Below, one piece after another: positions 38,856 through 51,944 of a stretch of DNA of 64,000 nucleotides. Source of the stretch: Saccoglossus kowalevskii (lineage: Eukaryota > Hemichordata > Enteropneusta > Harrimaniidae); assembly GCF_000003605.2 (NCBI RefSeq), contig NW_003144150.1, positions 1-64,000 on the forward strand. The letters are read 5' to 3'. Made by a program: the position numbers and the translations under genes. The notes below the pieces were generated by a model. That model ran no database searches and was not told the DNA's origin. It worked only from the letters and a program-made list of their open reading frames with translations. The first letter of the stretch is position 1. Every line of letters starts with the position of its first letter.

Positions 38856-39647
38856 GTCTGGTGAGGGTGATGTGAGGTAACTCTGAGTGTCTAGTTAGGG
38901 TGATGTGAGGTAACTCTGAGTGTCTAGTGAGGGTGATGTGAGGTAACTCTGAGTGTCTAGTTAGGGTGATGTGAGGTAACTCTGAGTGTCTAGTGAGGGT
39001 GATGTGGGGTAACTCTGAGTGTCTAGTTAGGGTGATGTGAGGTAACTCTGAGTGTCTAGTGAGGGTGATGTGAGGTAACTCCGAGTGTCTAGTAAGGGTG
39101 ATGTGAGGTAACTCTGAGTGTCTAGTGAGGGTGATGTGGGGTAACTCTGAGTATCTAGTGAGGGTGATGTGAGGTAACTCTGAGTGTCTAGTGAGGGTGA
39201 TGTGAGGTAACTCTGAGTGTCTAGTTAGGGTGATGTGAGGTAACTCTGAGTGTCTAGTGAGGGTGATGTAAGGTAACTCTGAGTATCTAGTGAGGGTGAT
39301 GTGAGGTAACTCTGAGTGTCTAGTGAGGGTGATGTGAGGTAACTCTGAGTGTCTAGTGAGGGTGGTGTGAGGTAACTCTGAGTGTCTAGTGAGGGTGATG
39401 TGAGGTAACTCTGAGTGTCTAGTTAGGGTGATGTGAGGTAACTCTGAGTGTCTAGTGAGGGTGATGTGAGGTAACTCTGAGTATCTAGTGAGGGTGATGT
39501 GAGGTAACTCTGAGTGTCTAGTGTGGGTGGTGTGAGGTAACTCTGAGTGTCTAGTGAGGGTGATGTGAGGTAAGTCTGAGTATCTAGTGAGGGTGATGTG
39601 AGGTAACTCTGAGTGTCTAGTGTGGGTGGTGTGAGGTAACTCTGAGT
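38856..39647. repeat. 792-bp 24-unit higher-order block, copy 2
   Basis: Same unit order and length as 21249-22040, including TCCGAG (39080) and the q unit. It ends in W-S-A-W with AAGTCTGAG at 39572 and passes directly into the 594-bp block at 39648. Confidence 0.87.
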
Positions 39648-40241
39648 GTCTGGTGAGGGTGATGTGAGGTAACTCTGAGTGTCTAGTTAGGGTGATGTGA
39701 GGTAACTCTGAGTGTCTAGTGAGGGTGATGTGAGGTAACTCTGAGTGTCTAGTTAGGGTGATGTGAGGTAACTCTGAGTGTCTAGTGAGGGTGATGTGAG
39801 GTAACTCTGAGTGTCTAGTTAGGGTGATGTGAGGTAACTCTGAGTGTCTAGTGAGGGTGATGTGAGGTAACTCTGAGTGTCTAGTTAGGGTGATGTGAGG
39901 TAACTCTGAGTGTCTAGTGAGGGTGATGTGAGGTAACCCTGAGTGTCTAGTTAGGGTGATGTGAGGTAACTCTGAGTGTCAAGTGAGGGTGATGTGAGGT
40001 AACTCTGAGTGTCTAGTGAGGGTGATGTGAGGTAACTCTGAGTGTCTAGTGAGGGTGATGTGAGGTAACTCTGAGTGTCTAGTTAGGGTGATGTGAGGTA
40101 ACTCTGAGTGTCTAGTTAGGGTGATGTGAGGTAACTCTGAGTGTCTAGTGAGGGTGATGTGAGGTAACTCTGAGTATCTAGTGAGGGTGATGTGAGGTAA
40201 CTCTGAGTGTCTAGTGTGGGTGGTGTGAGGTAACTCTGAGT
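39648..40241. repeat. 594-bp 18-unit block, copy 1
   Basis: A K unit leads T/S alternation to a unit with AACCCTGAG, then T, P, S, S, T, T, S, A and W. The length is exactly 18 units, twice 297 bp. The AACCCTGAG-T-P junction is the signature of this family. Confidence 0.85.
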
Positions 40242-40500
40242 GTCTGGTGAGGGTGATGTGAGGTAACTCTGAGTGTCTAGTTAGGGTGATGTGAGGTAAC
40301 TCTGAGTGTCTAGTGAGGGTGATGTGAGGTAACTCTGAGTGTCTAGTTAGGGTGATGTGAGGTAACTCTGAGTGTCTAGTGAGGGTGATGTGAGGTAACT
40401 CTGAGTGTCTAGTGAGGGTGATGTGAGGTAACTCTGAGTATCTAGTGAGGGTGATGTGAGGTAACTCTGAGTGTCTAGTGTGGGTGGTGTGAGGTAACTC

Positions 40501-41160
40501 TGAGTGTCTGGTGAGGGTGATGTGAGGTAACTCTGAGTGTCTAGTTAGGGTGATGTGAGGTAACTCTGAGTGTCTAGTGAGGGTGATGTGAGGTAACTCT
40601 GAGTGTCTAGTTAGGGTGATGTGAGGTAACTCTGAATGTCTAGTGAGGGTGATGTGGGGTAACTCTGAGTGTCTAGTTAGGGTGATGTGAGGTAACTCTG
40701 AGTGTCAAGTGAGGGTGATGTGAGGTAACTCTGAGTGTCTAGTGAGGGTGATGTAAGGTAACTCTGAGTATCTAGTGAGGGTGATGTGAGGTAACTCTGA
40801 GTGTCTAGTGAGGGTGATGTGAGGTAACTCTGAGTGTCTGGTGAGGGTGATGTGAGGTAACTCTGAGTGTCTAGTTAGGGTGATGTGAGGTAACTCTGAG
40901 TGTCTAGTGAGGGTGATGTGAGGTAACTCTGAGTGTCTAGTTAGGGTGATGTGAGGTAACTCTGAATGTCTAGTGAGGGTGATGTGGGGTAACTCTGAGT
41001 GTCTAGTTAGGGTGATGTGAGGTAACTCTGAGTGTCAAGTGAGGGTGATGTGAGGTAACTCTGAGTGTCTAGTGAGGGTGATGTAAGGTAACTCTGAGTA
41101 TCTAGTGAGGGTGATGTGAGGTAACTCTGAGTGTCTAGTGAGGGTGATGTGAGGTAACTC
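40501..41160. repeat. 330-bp perfect-looking tandem duplication
   Basis: Ten units (K, T, S, T, an H unit with CTGAATGTC, T, P, S-Y, A, S) are followed immediately by the same ten units (40501-40830 and 40831-41160). The rare combination of CTGAATGTC with GATGTGGGG is present in both. I saw no difference between the halves, so this looks recent. Confidence 0.88.
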
Positions 41161-42646
41161 TGAGTGTCTAGTGAGGGTGATGTGAGGTAACTCTGAGTGT
41201 CTAGTGAGGGTGATGTGAGGTAACTCTGAGTATCTAGTGAGGGTGATGTGAGGTAACTCTGAGTGTCTAGTGTGGGTGGTGTGAGGTAACTCTGAGTGTC
41301 TAGTTAGGGTGATGTGAGGTAACTGAGTGTCTAGTGAGGGTGATGTGAGGTAACTCTGAGTATCTAGTGAGTGTGATGTGAGGTAACTCTGAGTGTCTAG
41401 TGAGGGTGATGTGAGGTAACTCTGAGTGTCTAGTGAGGGTGGTGTGAGGTAACTCTGAGAGTCTAGTGAGGGTGATGTGAGGTAACTCTGAGTGTCTAGT
41501 TAGGGTGATGTGAGGTAACTCTGAGTGTCTAGTGAGGGTGATGTGAGGTAACTCTGAGTGTCTAGTGAGGGTGAGGTGAGGTAACTCTGAGTATCTAGTG
41601 AGGGTGATGTGAGGTAACTCTGAGTGTCTAGTGTGGGTGGTGTGAGGTAACTCTGAGTGTCTAGTTAGGGTGATGTGAGGTAACTGAGTGTCTAGTGAGG
41701 GTGATGTGAGGTAACTCTGAGTGTCTAGTTAGGGTGATGTGAGGTAACTCTGAGTGTCTAGTGAGGGTGATGTGAGGTAACTCTGAGTGTCTGGTGAGGG
41801 TGATGTGAGGTAACTCTGAGTGTCTAGTTAGGGTGATGTGAGGTAACTCTGAGTGTCTAGTGAGGGTGATGTGAGGTACTCTGAGTGTCTAGTTAGGGTG
41901 ATGTGAGGTAACTCTGAGTGTCAAGTGAGGGTGATGTGAGGTAACTCTGATTGTCTAGTGAGGGTGATGTGAGGTAACTCTGAGTGTCTAGTGAAGGTGA
42001 TGTGAGGTAACTCTGAGTGTCTAGTGAGGGTGATGTGAGGTAACTCTGAGTGTCTAGTGAGGGTGATGTGAGGTAACTCTGAGTGTCTAGTGAGGGTGAT
42101 GTGAGGTAACTCTGAGTGTCTAGTGAAGGTGGTGTGAGGTAACTCTGAGTGTCTAGTGAGGGTGATGTGAGGTAACTCTGAGTGTCTAGTGAAGGTGATG
42201 TGAGGTAACTCTGAGTGTCTAGTTAGGGTGATGTGAGGTAACTCTGAGTATCTAGTGAGGGTGATGTGAGGTAACTCTGAGTGTCTAGTGTGGGTGGTGT
42301 GAGGTAACTCTGAGTGTCTGGTGAGGGTGATGTGAGGTAACTCTGAGTGTCTAGCAAGGGTGGTGGTAGGTAACTCTGAGTGTCTAGTGAGGGTGTTGGG
42401 GGTAACTCTGAGTGTCTAGTGAGGGTGATGTGAGGTAACTCTGAGTGTCTAGCAAGGGTGGTGGTAGGTAACTCTGAGTGTCTAGTGAGGGTGATGTGAG
42501 GTAACTCTGAGTGTCTAGTGAAGGTGGTGTGAGGTAACTCTGAGTGTCTAGTGAGGGTGATGTGAGGTAACTCTGAGTGTCTAGTGAGGGTGATGTGAGG
42601 TAACTCTGAGTGTCTAGTTAGGGTGATGTGAGGTAACTCTGAGTGT

Positions 42647-43190
42647 CTAGTGAGGGTGATGTGAGGTAACTGAGTGTCTAGTTAGGGTGGTGGTAGGTAA
42701 CTCTGAGTGTCTAGTGAGGGTGATGTGAGGTAACTCTGAGTGTCTAGTGAAGGTGGTGTGAGGTAACTCTGAGTGTCTAGTGAGGGTGATGTGAGGTAAT
42801 TCTGAGTGTCTAGTGAGGGTGATGTGAGGTAACTCTGAGTGTCTAGTGAGGGTGATGTGAGGTAACTCTGAGTGTCTAGTGAGGGTGATGTGAGGTAACT
42901 CTGAGTGTCTAGTGAGGGTGATGTGAGGTAACTCTGAGTGTCTAGTGAGGGTGATGTGAGGTAACACTGAGTGTCTAGTGAGGGTGATGTGAGGTAACTC
43001 TGAGTGAATAGTGAGGGTGATGTGAGGTAACTCTGAGTGTCTAGTGAGGGTGTTGGGGGTAACTCTGAGTGTCTAGTGAGGGTGATGTGAGGTAACTCTG
43101 AGTGTCTAGCAAGGGTGGTGGTAGGTAACTCTGAGTGTCTAGTGAGGGTGATGTGAGGTAACTCTGAGTGTCTAGCAAGGGTGGTGGTAG
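42647..43190. repeat. Block with E, N, J and C units
   Basis: After an X unit at 42668 come a unit with TAGTTAGGGTGGTGGTAGG, GAAGGTGGTGTG and AATTCTGAG units, six standard units, then E (about 42963), N, J and alternating C units. The order resembles 18480-18970 (C, V with GAAGG, AATTCTGAG, standard run, E, N), so it is another long-range copy. Confidence 0.75.
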
Positions 43191-45245
43191 GTAACTCTGA
43201 GTGTCTAGTGAGGGTGATGTGAGGTAACTCTGAGTGTCTAGTTAGGGTGATGTGAGGTAACTCTGAATGTCTAGTGAGGGTGATGTGAGGTAACTCTGAG
43301 TGTCTAGTGAGGGTGATGTGAGGTAACTCTGAGTGTCTAGTTAGGGTGATGTGAGGTAACTCTGAGTGTCCAGTGAGGGTGATGTGAGGTAACTCTGAGT
43401 ATCTAGTGAGGGTGATGTGAGGTAACTCTGAGTGTCTAGTGTGGGTGGTGTGAGGTAACTCTGAGTGTCTGGTGAGGGTGATGTGAGGTAACTCTGAGTG
43501 TCTAGTTAGGGTGATGTGAGGTAACTCTGAGTGTCTAGTGAGGGTGATGTGAGGTAACTCTGAGTGTCTAGTTAGGGTGATGTGAGGTAACTCTGAGTGT
43601 CTAGTGAGGGTGATGTGGGGTAACTCTGAGTGTCTAGTTAGGGTGATGTGAGGTAACTCTGAGTGTCTAGTTAGGGTGATGTGGGGTAACTCTGAGTGTC
43701 TAGTGTGGGTGGTGTGAGGTAACTCTGAGTGTCTAGTGAGGGTGATGTGAGGTAACTCTGAGTATCTAGTGAGGGTGATGTGAGGTAACTCTGAGTGTCT
43801 AGTGTGGGTGGTGTGAGGTAACTCTGAGTGTCTGGTGAGGGTGATGTGAGGTAACTCTGAGTGTCTAGTTAGGGTGATGTGAGGTAACTCTGAGTGTCTA
43901 GTGAGGGTGATGTGAGGTAACTCTGAGTGTCTAGTTAGGGTGATGTGAGGTAACTCTGAGTGTCTAGTGAGGGTGATGTGAGGTAACTCTGAGTGTCTAG
44001 TTAGGGTGATGTGAGGTAACTCTGAGTGTCTAGTGAGGGTGATGTGAGGTAACTCTGAGTGTCTAGTTAGGGTGATGTGAGGTAACTCTGAGTGTCTAGT
44101 GAGGGTGATGTGAGGTAACTCTGAGTGTCTAGTGAGGGTGATGTGAGGTAACTCTGAGTGTCTAGTGAGGGTGATGTGAGGTAACTCTGAGTGTCTAGTT
44201 AGGGTGATGTGAGGTAACTCTGAGTGTCTAGTTAGAGTGATGTGAGGTAACTCGGAGTGTCTAGTGAGGGTGGTGGTAGGTAACTCTGAGTGTCTAGTGA
44301 GGGTGATGTGAGGTAACTCTGAGTGTCTAGTGAGGGTGGTGGGAGGTAACTCTGAGTGTCTAGTCAGGGTGATGTGAGGTAACTCTGAGTGTCTAGTGAG
44401 GGTGATGTGAGGTAACTCTGAGTGTCTAGTGAGGGTGATGTGAGGTAACTCTGAGTATCTAGTGAGGGTGATGTGAGGTAACTCTGAGTGTCTAGTGTGG
44501 GTGGTGTGAGGTAACTCTGAGTGTCTGGTGAGGGTGATGTGAGGTAACTCTGAGTGTCTAGTTAGGGTGATGTGAGGTAACTCTGAGTGTCTAGTGAGGG
44601 TGATGTGAGGTAACTGAGTGTCTAGTTAGGGTGATGTGAGGTAACTCTGAGTGTCAAGTGAGGGTGATGTGAGGTAACTCTGATTGTCTAGTGAGGGTGA
44701 TGTGAGGTAACTCTGAGTATCTAGTGAGGGTGATGTGAGGTAACTCTGAGTGTCTAGTGAGGGTGATGTGAGGTAACTCTGATTGTCTAGTGAGGGTGAT
44801 GTGAGGTAACTCTGAGTGTCTAGTGAGGGTGATGTGAGGTAACACTAAGTGTCTAGTGAGGGTGATGTGAGGTAACTCTGAGTGTCAATTGAGAGTGATG
44901 TGAGGTAACACTGAGTGTCTAGTGAGGGTGATGTGAGGTAACTCTGAGTGAATAGTGAGGGTGATGTGAGGTAACTCTGAGTGTCTAGTGAGGGTGTTGG
45001 GGGTAACTCTGAATGTCTAGTGAGGGTGATGTGAGGTAACTCTGAGTGTCTAGTTAGGGTGATGTGAGGTAACTCTGAGTGTCTAGTGAGGGTGATGTGA
45101 GGTAACTCTGAGTATCTAGTGAGGGTGATGTGAGGTAACTCTGAGTGTCTAGTGTGGGTGGTGTGAGGTAACTCTGAGTGTCTAGTGAGGGTGATGTGAG
45201 GTAACTCTGAGTGTCTAGTGTGGGTGGTGTGAGGTAACTCTGAGT

Positions 45246-45839
45246 GTCTGGTGAGGGTGATGTGAGGTAACTCTGAGTGTCTAGTTAGGGTGATGTGAGG
45301 TAACTCTGAGTGTCTAGTGAGGGTGATGTGAGGTAACTCTGAGTGTCTAGTTAGGGTGATGTGAGGTAACTCTGAGTGTCTAGTGAGGGTGATGTGAGGT
45401 AACTCTGAGTGTCTAGTTAGGGTGATGTGAGGTAACTCTGAGTGTCTAGTGAGGGTGATGTGAGGTAACTCTGAGTGTCTAGTTAGGGTGATGTGAGGTA
45501 ACTCTGAGTGTCTAGTGAGGGTGATGTGAGGTAACCCTGAGTGTCTAGTTAGGGTGATGTGAGGTAACTCTGAGTGTCAAGTGAGGGTGATGTGAGGTAA
45601 CTCTGAGTGTCTAGTGAGGGTGATGTGAGGTAACTCTGAGTGTCTAGTGAGGGTGATGTGAGGTAACTCTGAGTGTCTAGTTAGGGTGATGTGAGGTAAC
45701 TCTGAGTGTCTAGTTAGGGTGATGTGAGGTAACTCTGAGTGTCTAGTGAGGGTGATGTGAGGTAACTCTGAGTATCTAGTGAGGGTGATGTGAGGTAACT
45801 CTGAGTGTCTAGTGTGGGTGGTGTGGGGTAACTCTGAGT
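45246..45839. repeat. 594-bp 18-unit block, copy 2
   Basis: Same order as 39648-40241 including AACCCTGAG, T, P and the final A-W; the last W carries GGTGTGGGGTAAC. Exactly 594 bp to the following unit boundary. Confidence 0.85.
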
Positions 45840-46928
45840 GTCTAGTGAGGGTGATGTGAGGTAACTCTGAGTGTCTAGTTAGGGTGATGTGAGGTAACTC
45901 TGAGTGTCTAGTGAGGGTGATGTGAGGTAACTCTGAGTGTCTAGTTAGGGTGATGTGAGGTAACTCTGAGTGTCTAGTGAGGGTGATGTGGGGTAACTCT
46001 GAGTGTCTTGTTAGGGTGATGTGAGGTAACTCTGAGTGTCTAGTTAGGGTGATGTGGGGTAACTCTGAGTGTCTAGTGAGGGTGATGTGAGGTAACTCTG
46101 AGTGTCTAGTGTGGGTGGTGTGAGGTAACTCTGAGTGTCTAGTGAGGGTGATGTGAGGTAAGTCTGAGTATCTAGTGAGGGTGATGTGAGGTAACTCTGA
46201 GTGTCTAGTGTGGGTGGTGTGAGGTAACTCTGAGTGTCTGGTGAGGGTGATGTGAGGTAACTCTGAGTGTCTAGTTAGGGTGATGTGAGGTAACTCTGAG
46301 TGTCTAGTGAGGGTGATGTGAGGTAACTCTGAGTGTCTAGTTAGGGTGATGTGAGGTAACTCTGAGTGTCTAGTTAGGGTGATGTGAGGTAACTCTGAGT
46401 GTCTAGTGAGGGTGATGTGAGGTAACTCTGAGTGTCTAGTTAGGGTGATGTGAGGTAACTCTGAGTGTCTAGTGAGGGTGATGTGAGGTAACTCTGAGTG
46501 TCTAGTTAGGGTGATGTGAGGTAACTCTGAGTGTCTAGTGAGGGTGATGTGAGGTAACTCTGAGTGTCTAGTGAGGGTGATGTGAGGTAACTCTGAGTGT
46601 CTAGTTAGGGTGATGTGAGGTAACTCTGAGTGTCTAGTGAGGGTGATGTGAGGTAACTCTGAGTGTCTAGTGAGGGTGATGTAAGGTAACTCTGAGTATC
46701 TAGTGTGGGTGATGTGAGGTAACTCTGAGTGTCTAGTGAGGGTGATGTGAGGTAACTCTGAGTGTCTAGTGAGGGTGATGTGAGGTAACTCTGAGTGTCT
46801 AGTGAGGGTGATGTGAGGTAACTCTGAGTGTCTAGTGAGGGTGATGTGAGGTAACTCTGAGTATCTAGTGAGGGTGATGTGAGGTAACTCTGAGTGTCTA
46901 GTGTGGGTGGTGTGAGGTAACTCTGAGT

Positions 46929-47225
46929 GTCTGGTGAGGGTGATGTGAGGTAACTCTGAGTGTCTAGTTAGGGTGATGTGAGGTAACTCTGAGTGTCTAG
47001 TGAGGGTGATGTGAGGTAACTCTGAGTGTCTAGTTAGGGTGATGTGAGGTAACTCTGAGTGTCTAGTGAGGGTGATGTGAGGTAACTCTGAGTGTCTAGT
47101 TAGGGTGATGTGAGGTAACTCTGAGTGTCTAGTGAGGGTGATGTGAGGTAACTCTGAGTGTCTAGTAAGGGTGATGTGAGGTAACTCTGAGTGTCTAGTG
47201 AGGGTGATGTGGGGTAACTCTGAGT
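46929..47225. repeat. 297-bp module, copy at 46.9 kb
   Basis: K-T-S-T-S-T-S-q-H, then A at 47226. It resembles the copies at 38.86 and 55.18 kb but has S for H at the fifth unit and lacks the TCCGAG change. Confidence 0.82.
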
Positions 47226-47789
47226 ATCTAGTGAGGGTGATGTGAGGTAACTCTGAGTGTCTAGTGAGGGTGATGTGAGGTAACTCTGAGTGTCTAGTGA
47301 GGGTGATGTGAGGTAACTCTGAGTGTCTAGTGAGGGTGATGTGAGGTAACTCTGAGTATCTAGTGAGGGTGATGTGAGGTAACTCTGAGTGTCTAGTTAG
47401 GGTGATGTGAGGTAACTCTGAGTGTCTAGTGAGGGTGATGTGAGGTAACTCTGAGTGTCTAGTTAGGGTGATGTGAGGTAACTCTGAGTGTCTAGTGAGG
47501 GTGATGTGAGGTAACTCTGAGTGTCTAGTTAGGGTGATGTGAGGTAACTCTGAGTGTCTAGTGAGGGTGATGTGAGGTAACTCTGAGTGTTTACTTAGGG
47601 TGATGTGAGGTAACTCTGAGTGTCTAGTGAGGGTGATGTGAGGTAACTCTGAGTGTCTAGTTAGGGTGATGTGAGGTAACTCTGAGTGTCAAGTGAGGGT
47701 GATGTGAGGTAACTCTGAGAGTCTAGTGAGGGTGATGTGAGGTAACTCTGAGTGTCTAGTTAGGGTGATGTGAGGTAACTCTGAGTGTC

Positions 47790-48200
47790 TAGTGTGGGTG
47801 GTGTGAGGTAACTCTGAGTGTCTAGTTAGGGTGATGTGAGGTAAATCTGAGTGTCTAGTGAGGGTGATGTGAGGTAACTCTGAGTGTCTAGTGAGGGTGA
47901 TGTGAGGTAACTCTGAATGTCTAGTGAGGGTGATGTGAGGTAACTCTGAGTGTCTAGTGAGGGTGATGTGAGGTAACTCTGAGTGTCTAGTTAGGGTGAT
48001 GTGAGGTAACTCTGAGTGTCTAGTGAGGGTGATGTGAGGTAACTCTGAGTGTTTACTTAGGGTGATGTGAGGTAACTCTGAGTGTCTAGTGAGGGTGATG
48101 TGAGGTAACTCTGAGTGTCTAGTTAGGGTGATGTGAGGTAACTCTGAGTGTCAAGTGAGGGTGATGTGAGGTAACTCTGAGTGTCTAGTGAGGGTGATGT
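47790..48200. repeat. Block with AAATCTGAG, CTGAATGTC and TTTACTTAGGG markers
   Basis: W, T, AAATCTGAG, S, CTGAATGTC, S, S, T, S and GTGTTTACTTAGGG are followed by S, T, P. The same ordered markers lie at about 9025-9420. Shorter versions lie near 29350-29600 and 63100-63320. GTTTACTTAGGG alone also occurs near 15301 and 47588. Confidence 0.82.
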
Positions 48201-51200
48201 GAGGTAACTCTGAGTGTCTAGTGAGGGTGGTGTGAGGTAACTCTGAGTGTCTAGTGAGGGTGATATGAGGTAACTCTGAGTGTCTAGCAAGGGTGGTGGT
48301 AGGTAACTCTGAGTGTCTAGTGAGAGTGATGTGAGGTAACTCTGAGTGTCTAGTGAAGGTGGTGTGAGGTAACTCTGAGTGTCTAGTGAGGGTGATGTGA
48401 GGTAACTCTGAGTGTCTAGTGAAGGTGATGTGAGGTAACTCTGAGTGTCTAGTGAGGGTGATGTGAGGTAACTCTGAGTGTCTAGTGAGGGTGATGTGAG
48501 GTAACTCTGAATGTCTAGTGAGGGTGATGTGAGGTAACTCTGAGTGTCTAGTGAGGGTGATGTGAGGTAACTCTGAGTGTCTAGTGAGGGTGATGTGAGG
48601 TAACTCTGAGTGTCTAGTGAGGGTGATGTGAGGTAACTCTGAGTGTCTAGTGAGGGTGATGTGAGGTAACTCTGAGTGTCTAGTGAGGGTGATGTGAGGT
48701 AACTCTGAGCGTCTAGTGAGGGTGATGTGAGGTAACTCTGAGTGTCTAGTGAGGGTGATGTGAGGTAACTCTGAGTGTCTAGTGAGGGTGATGTGAGGTA
48801 ACTCTGAGTGTCTAGTTAGGGTGATGTGAGGTAACTCTGAGTGTCTAGTGAGGGTGATGTGAGGTAACTCTGAGTGTCTAGTGAGGGTGGTGTGAGGTAA
48901 CTCTGAGTGTCTAGTGAGGGTGATGTGAGGTAACTCTGAGTGTCTAGTTAGGGTGATGTGAGGTAACTCTGAGTGTCTAGTGAGGGTGATGTGAGGTAAC
49001 TCTGAGTGTCTAGTGAGGGTGATGTGAGGTAACTCTGAGTGTCTAGTGAGGGTGATGTGAGGTAACTCTGAGTGTCTAGTGAGGGTGATGTGAGGTAACT
49101 CTGAGTGTCTAGTTAGGGTGATGTGAGGTAACTCTGAGTGTCAAGTGAGGGTGATGTGAGGTAACTCTGAGTGTCTAGTGAGGGTGGTGTGAGGTAACTC
49201 TGAGTGTCTAGTGAGGGTGATGTGAGGTAACTCTGAGTGTCTAGCAAGGGTGGTGGTAGGTAACTCTGAGTGTCTCGTGAGGGTGATGTGAGGTAACTCT
49301 GAGTGTCTAGTGAGGGTGGTGTGAGGTAACTCTGAGTGTCTAGTGAGGGTGATGTGAGGTAACTCTGAGTGTCTAGCAAGGGTGGTGGTAGGTAACTCTG
49401 AGTGTCTAGTGAGGGTGATGTGAGGTAACTCTGAGTGTCTAGTGAGGGTGATGTGAGGTAACTCTGAGTGTCTAGTTAGGGTGATGTGAGGTAACTCTGA
49501 GTGTCTAGTGAGGGTGATGTGAGGTAACTCTGAGTGTCTAGTTAGGGTGATGTGAGGTAACTCTGAGTGTCTAGTGAGGGTGATGTGAGGTAACTCTGAG
49601 TGTTTAGTTAGGGTGATGTGAGGTAACTCTGAGTGTCTAGTGAGGGTGATGTGAGGTAACTCTGAGTGTCAAGTGAGGGTGATGTGAGGTAACTCTGAGT
49701 GTCTAGTGAGGGTGGTGTGAGGTAACTCTGAGTGTCTAGTGAGGGTGATGTGAGGTAACTCTGAGTGTCTAGCAAGGGTGGTGGTAGGTAACTCTGAGTG
49801 TCTAGTGAGGGTGATGTGAGGTAACTCTGAGTGTCTAGTGAGGGTGATGTGAGGTAACTCTGAGTGTCTAGTGAGGGTGATGTGAGGTAACTCTGAGTGT
49901 CTAGTGAGGGTGATGTGAGGTAACTCTGAGTGTCTAGTGAGGGTGATGTGAGGTAACTCTGAGTGTCTAGTGAGGGTGATGTGAGCTAACACTGAGTGTC
50001 TAGTGAGGGTGATGTGAGGTAACTCTGAGTGAATAGTGAGGGTGATGTGAGGTAACTCTGAGTGTCTAGTGAGGGTGTTGGGTGTAACTCTGAGTGTCTA
50101 GTGAGGGTGATGTGAGGTAACTCTGAGTGTCTAGCAAGGGTGGTGGTAGGTAACTCTGAGTGTCTAGTGAGGGTGATGTGAGGTAACTCTGAGTGTCTAG
50201 TTAGGGTGATGTGAGGTAACTCTGAGTGTCTAGTGAGGGTGATGTGAGGTAACTCTGAGTGTCTAGTTAGGGTGATGTGATGTAACTCTGAGTGTCAAGT
50301 GAGGGTGATGTGAGGTAACTCTGAGTGTCTAGTGAGGGTGATGTGAGGTAACTCTGAGTATCTAGTGAGTGTGATGTGAGGTAACTCTGAGTATCTAGTG
50401 AGTGTGATGTGAGGTAACTCTGAGTGTCTAGTGAGGGTGATGTGAGGTAACTCTGAGTGTCTAGTGAGGGTGGTGTGAGGTAACTCTGAGAGTCTAGTGA
50501 GGGTGATGTGAGGTAACTCTGAGTGTCTAGTTAGGGTGATGTGAGGTAACTCTGAGTGTCTAGTGAGGGTGATGTGAGGTAACTCTGAGTGTCTAGTGAG
50601 GGTGATGTGAGGTAACTCTGAGTGTCTAGTGTGGGTGATGTGAGGTAACTCTGAGTGTCTAGTTAGGGTGATGTGAGGTAACTCTGAGTGTCTAGAGAGG
50701 GTGATGTGAGGTAACTCTGAGTGTCTAGTGAGGGTGATGTGAGGGTGACTCTGAGTGTCTAGTGAGGGTGATGTGAGGTAACTCTGAGTGTCTAGTTAGG
50801 GTGATGTGAGGTAACTCTGAGTGTCTAGTGAGGGTGATGTGAGGTAACTCTGAGTATCTAGTGAGGGTGATGTGAGGTAACTCTGAGTGTCTAGTGTGGG
50901 TGGTGTGAGGTAACTCTGAGTGTCTGGTGAGGGTGATGTGAGGTAACTCTGAGTGTCTAGTTAGGGTGATGTGAGGTATCTCTGAGTGTCTAGTGAGGGT
51001 GATGTGAGGTAACTCTGAGTGTCTAGTTAGGGTGATGTGAGGTATCTCTGAGTGTCTAGTGAGGGTGATGTGAGGTAACTCTGAGTGTCTAGTTAGGGTG
51101 ATGTGAGGTAACTCTGAGTGTCTAGTGAGGGTGATGTGGGGTAACTCTGAGTGTCTAGTTAGGGTGATGTGAGGTAACTCTGAGTGTCTAGTTAGGGTGA

Positions 51201-51350
51201 TGTGGGGTAACTCTGAGTGTCTAGTGTGGGTGGTGTGAGGTAACTCTGAGTGTCTAGTGAGGGTGATGTGAGGTAAGTCTGAGTATCTAGTGAGGGTGAT
51301 GTGAGGTAACTCTGAGTGTCTAGTGTGGGTGGTGTGAGGTAACTCTGAGT

Positions 51351-51944
51351 GTCTGGTGAGGGTGATGTGAGGTAACTCTGAGTGTCTAGTTAGGGTGATG
51401 TGAGGTAACTCTGAGTGTCTAGTGAGGGTGATGTGAGGTAACTCTGAGTGTCTAGTTAGGGTGATGTGAGGTAACTCTGAGTGTCTAGTGAGGGTGATGT
51501 GAGGTAACTCTGAGTGTCTAGTTAGGGTGATGTGAGGTAACTCTGAGTGTCTAGTGAGGGTGATGTGAGGTAACTCTGAGTGTCTAGTTAGGGTGATGTG
51601 AGGTAACTCTGAGTGTCTAGTGAGGGTGATGTGAGGTAACCCTGAGTGTCTAGTTAGGGTGATGTGAGGTAACTCTGAGTGTCAAGTGAGGGTGATGTGA
51701 GGTAACTCTGAGTGTCTAGTTAGGGTGATGTGAGGTAACTCTGAGTGTCTAGTTAGGGTGATGTGAGGTAACTCTGAGTGTCTAGTGAGGGTGATGTGAG
51801 GTAACTCTGAGTGTCTAGTTAGGGTGATGTGAGGTAACTCTGAGTGTCTAGTGAGGGTGATGTGAGGTAACTCTGAGTATCTAGTGAGGGTGATGTGAGG
51901 TAACTCTGAGTGTCTAGTGTGGGTGGTGTGGGGTAACTCTGAGT
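51351..51944. repeat. 594-bp 18-unit block, copy 3
   Basis: Same family as 39648 and 45246, exactly 594 bp, with AACCCTGAG, T, P. After P it has T units where the others have S. It is preceded by the W-S-A-W signature with AAGTCTGAG at 51275. Confidence 0.83.
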
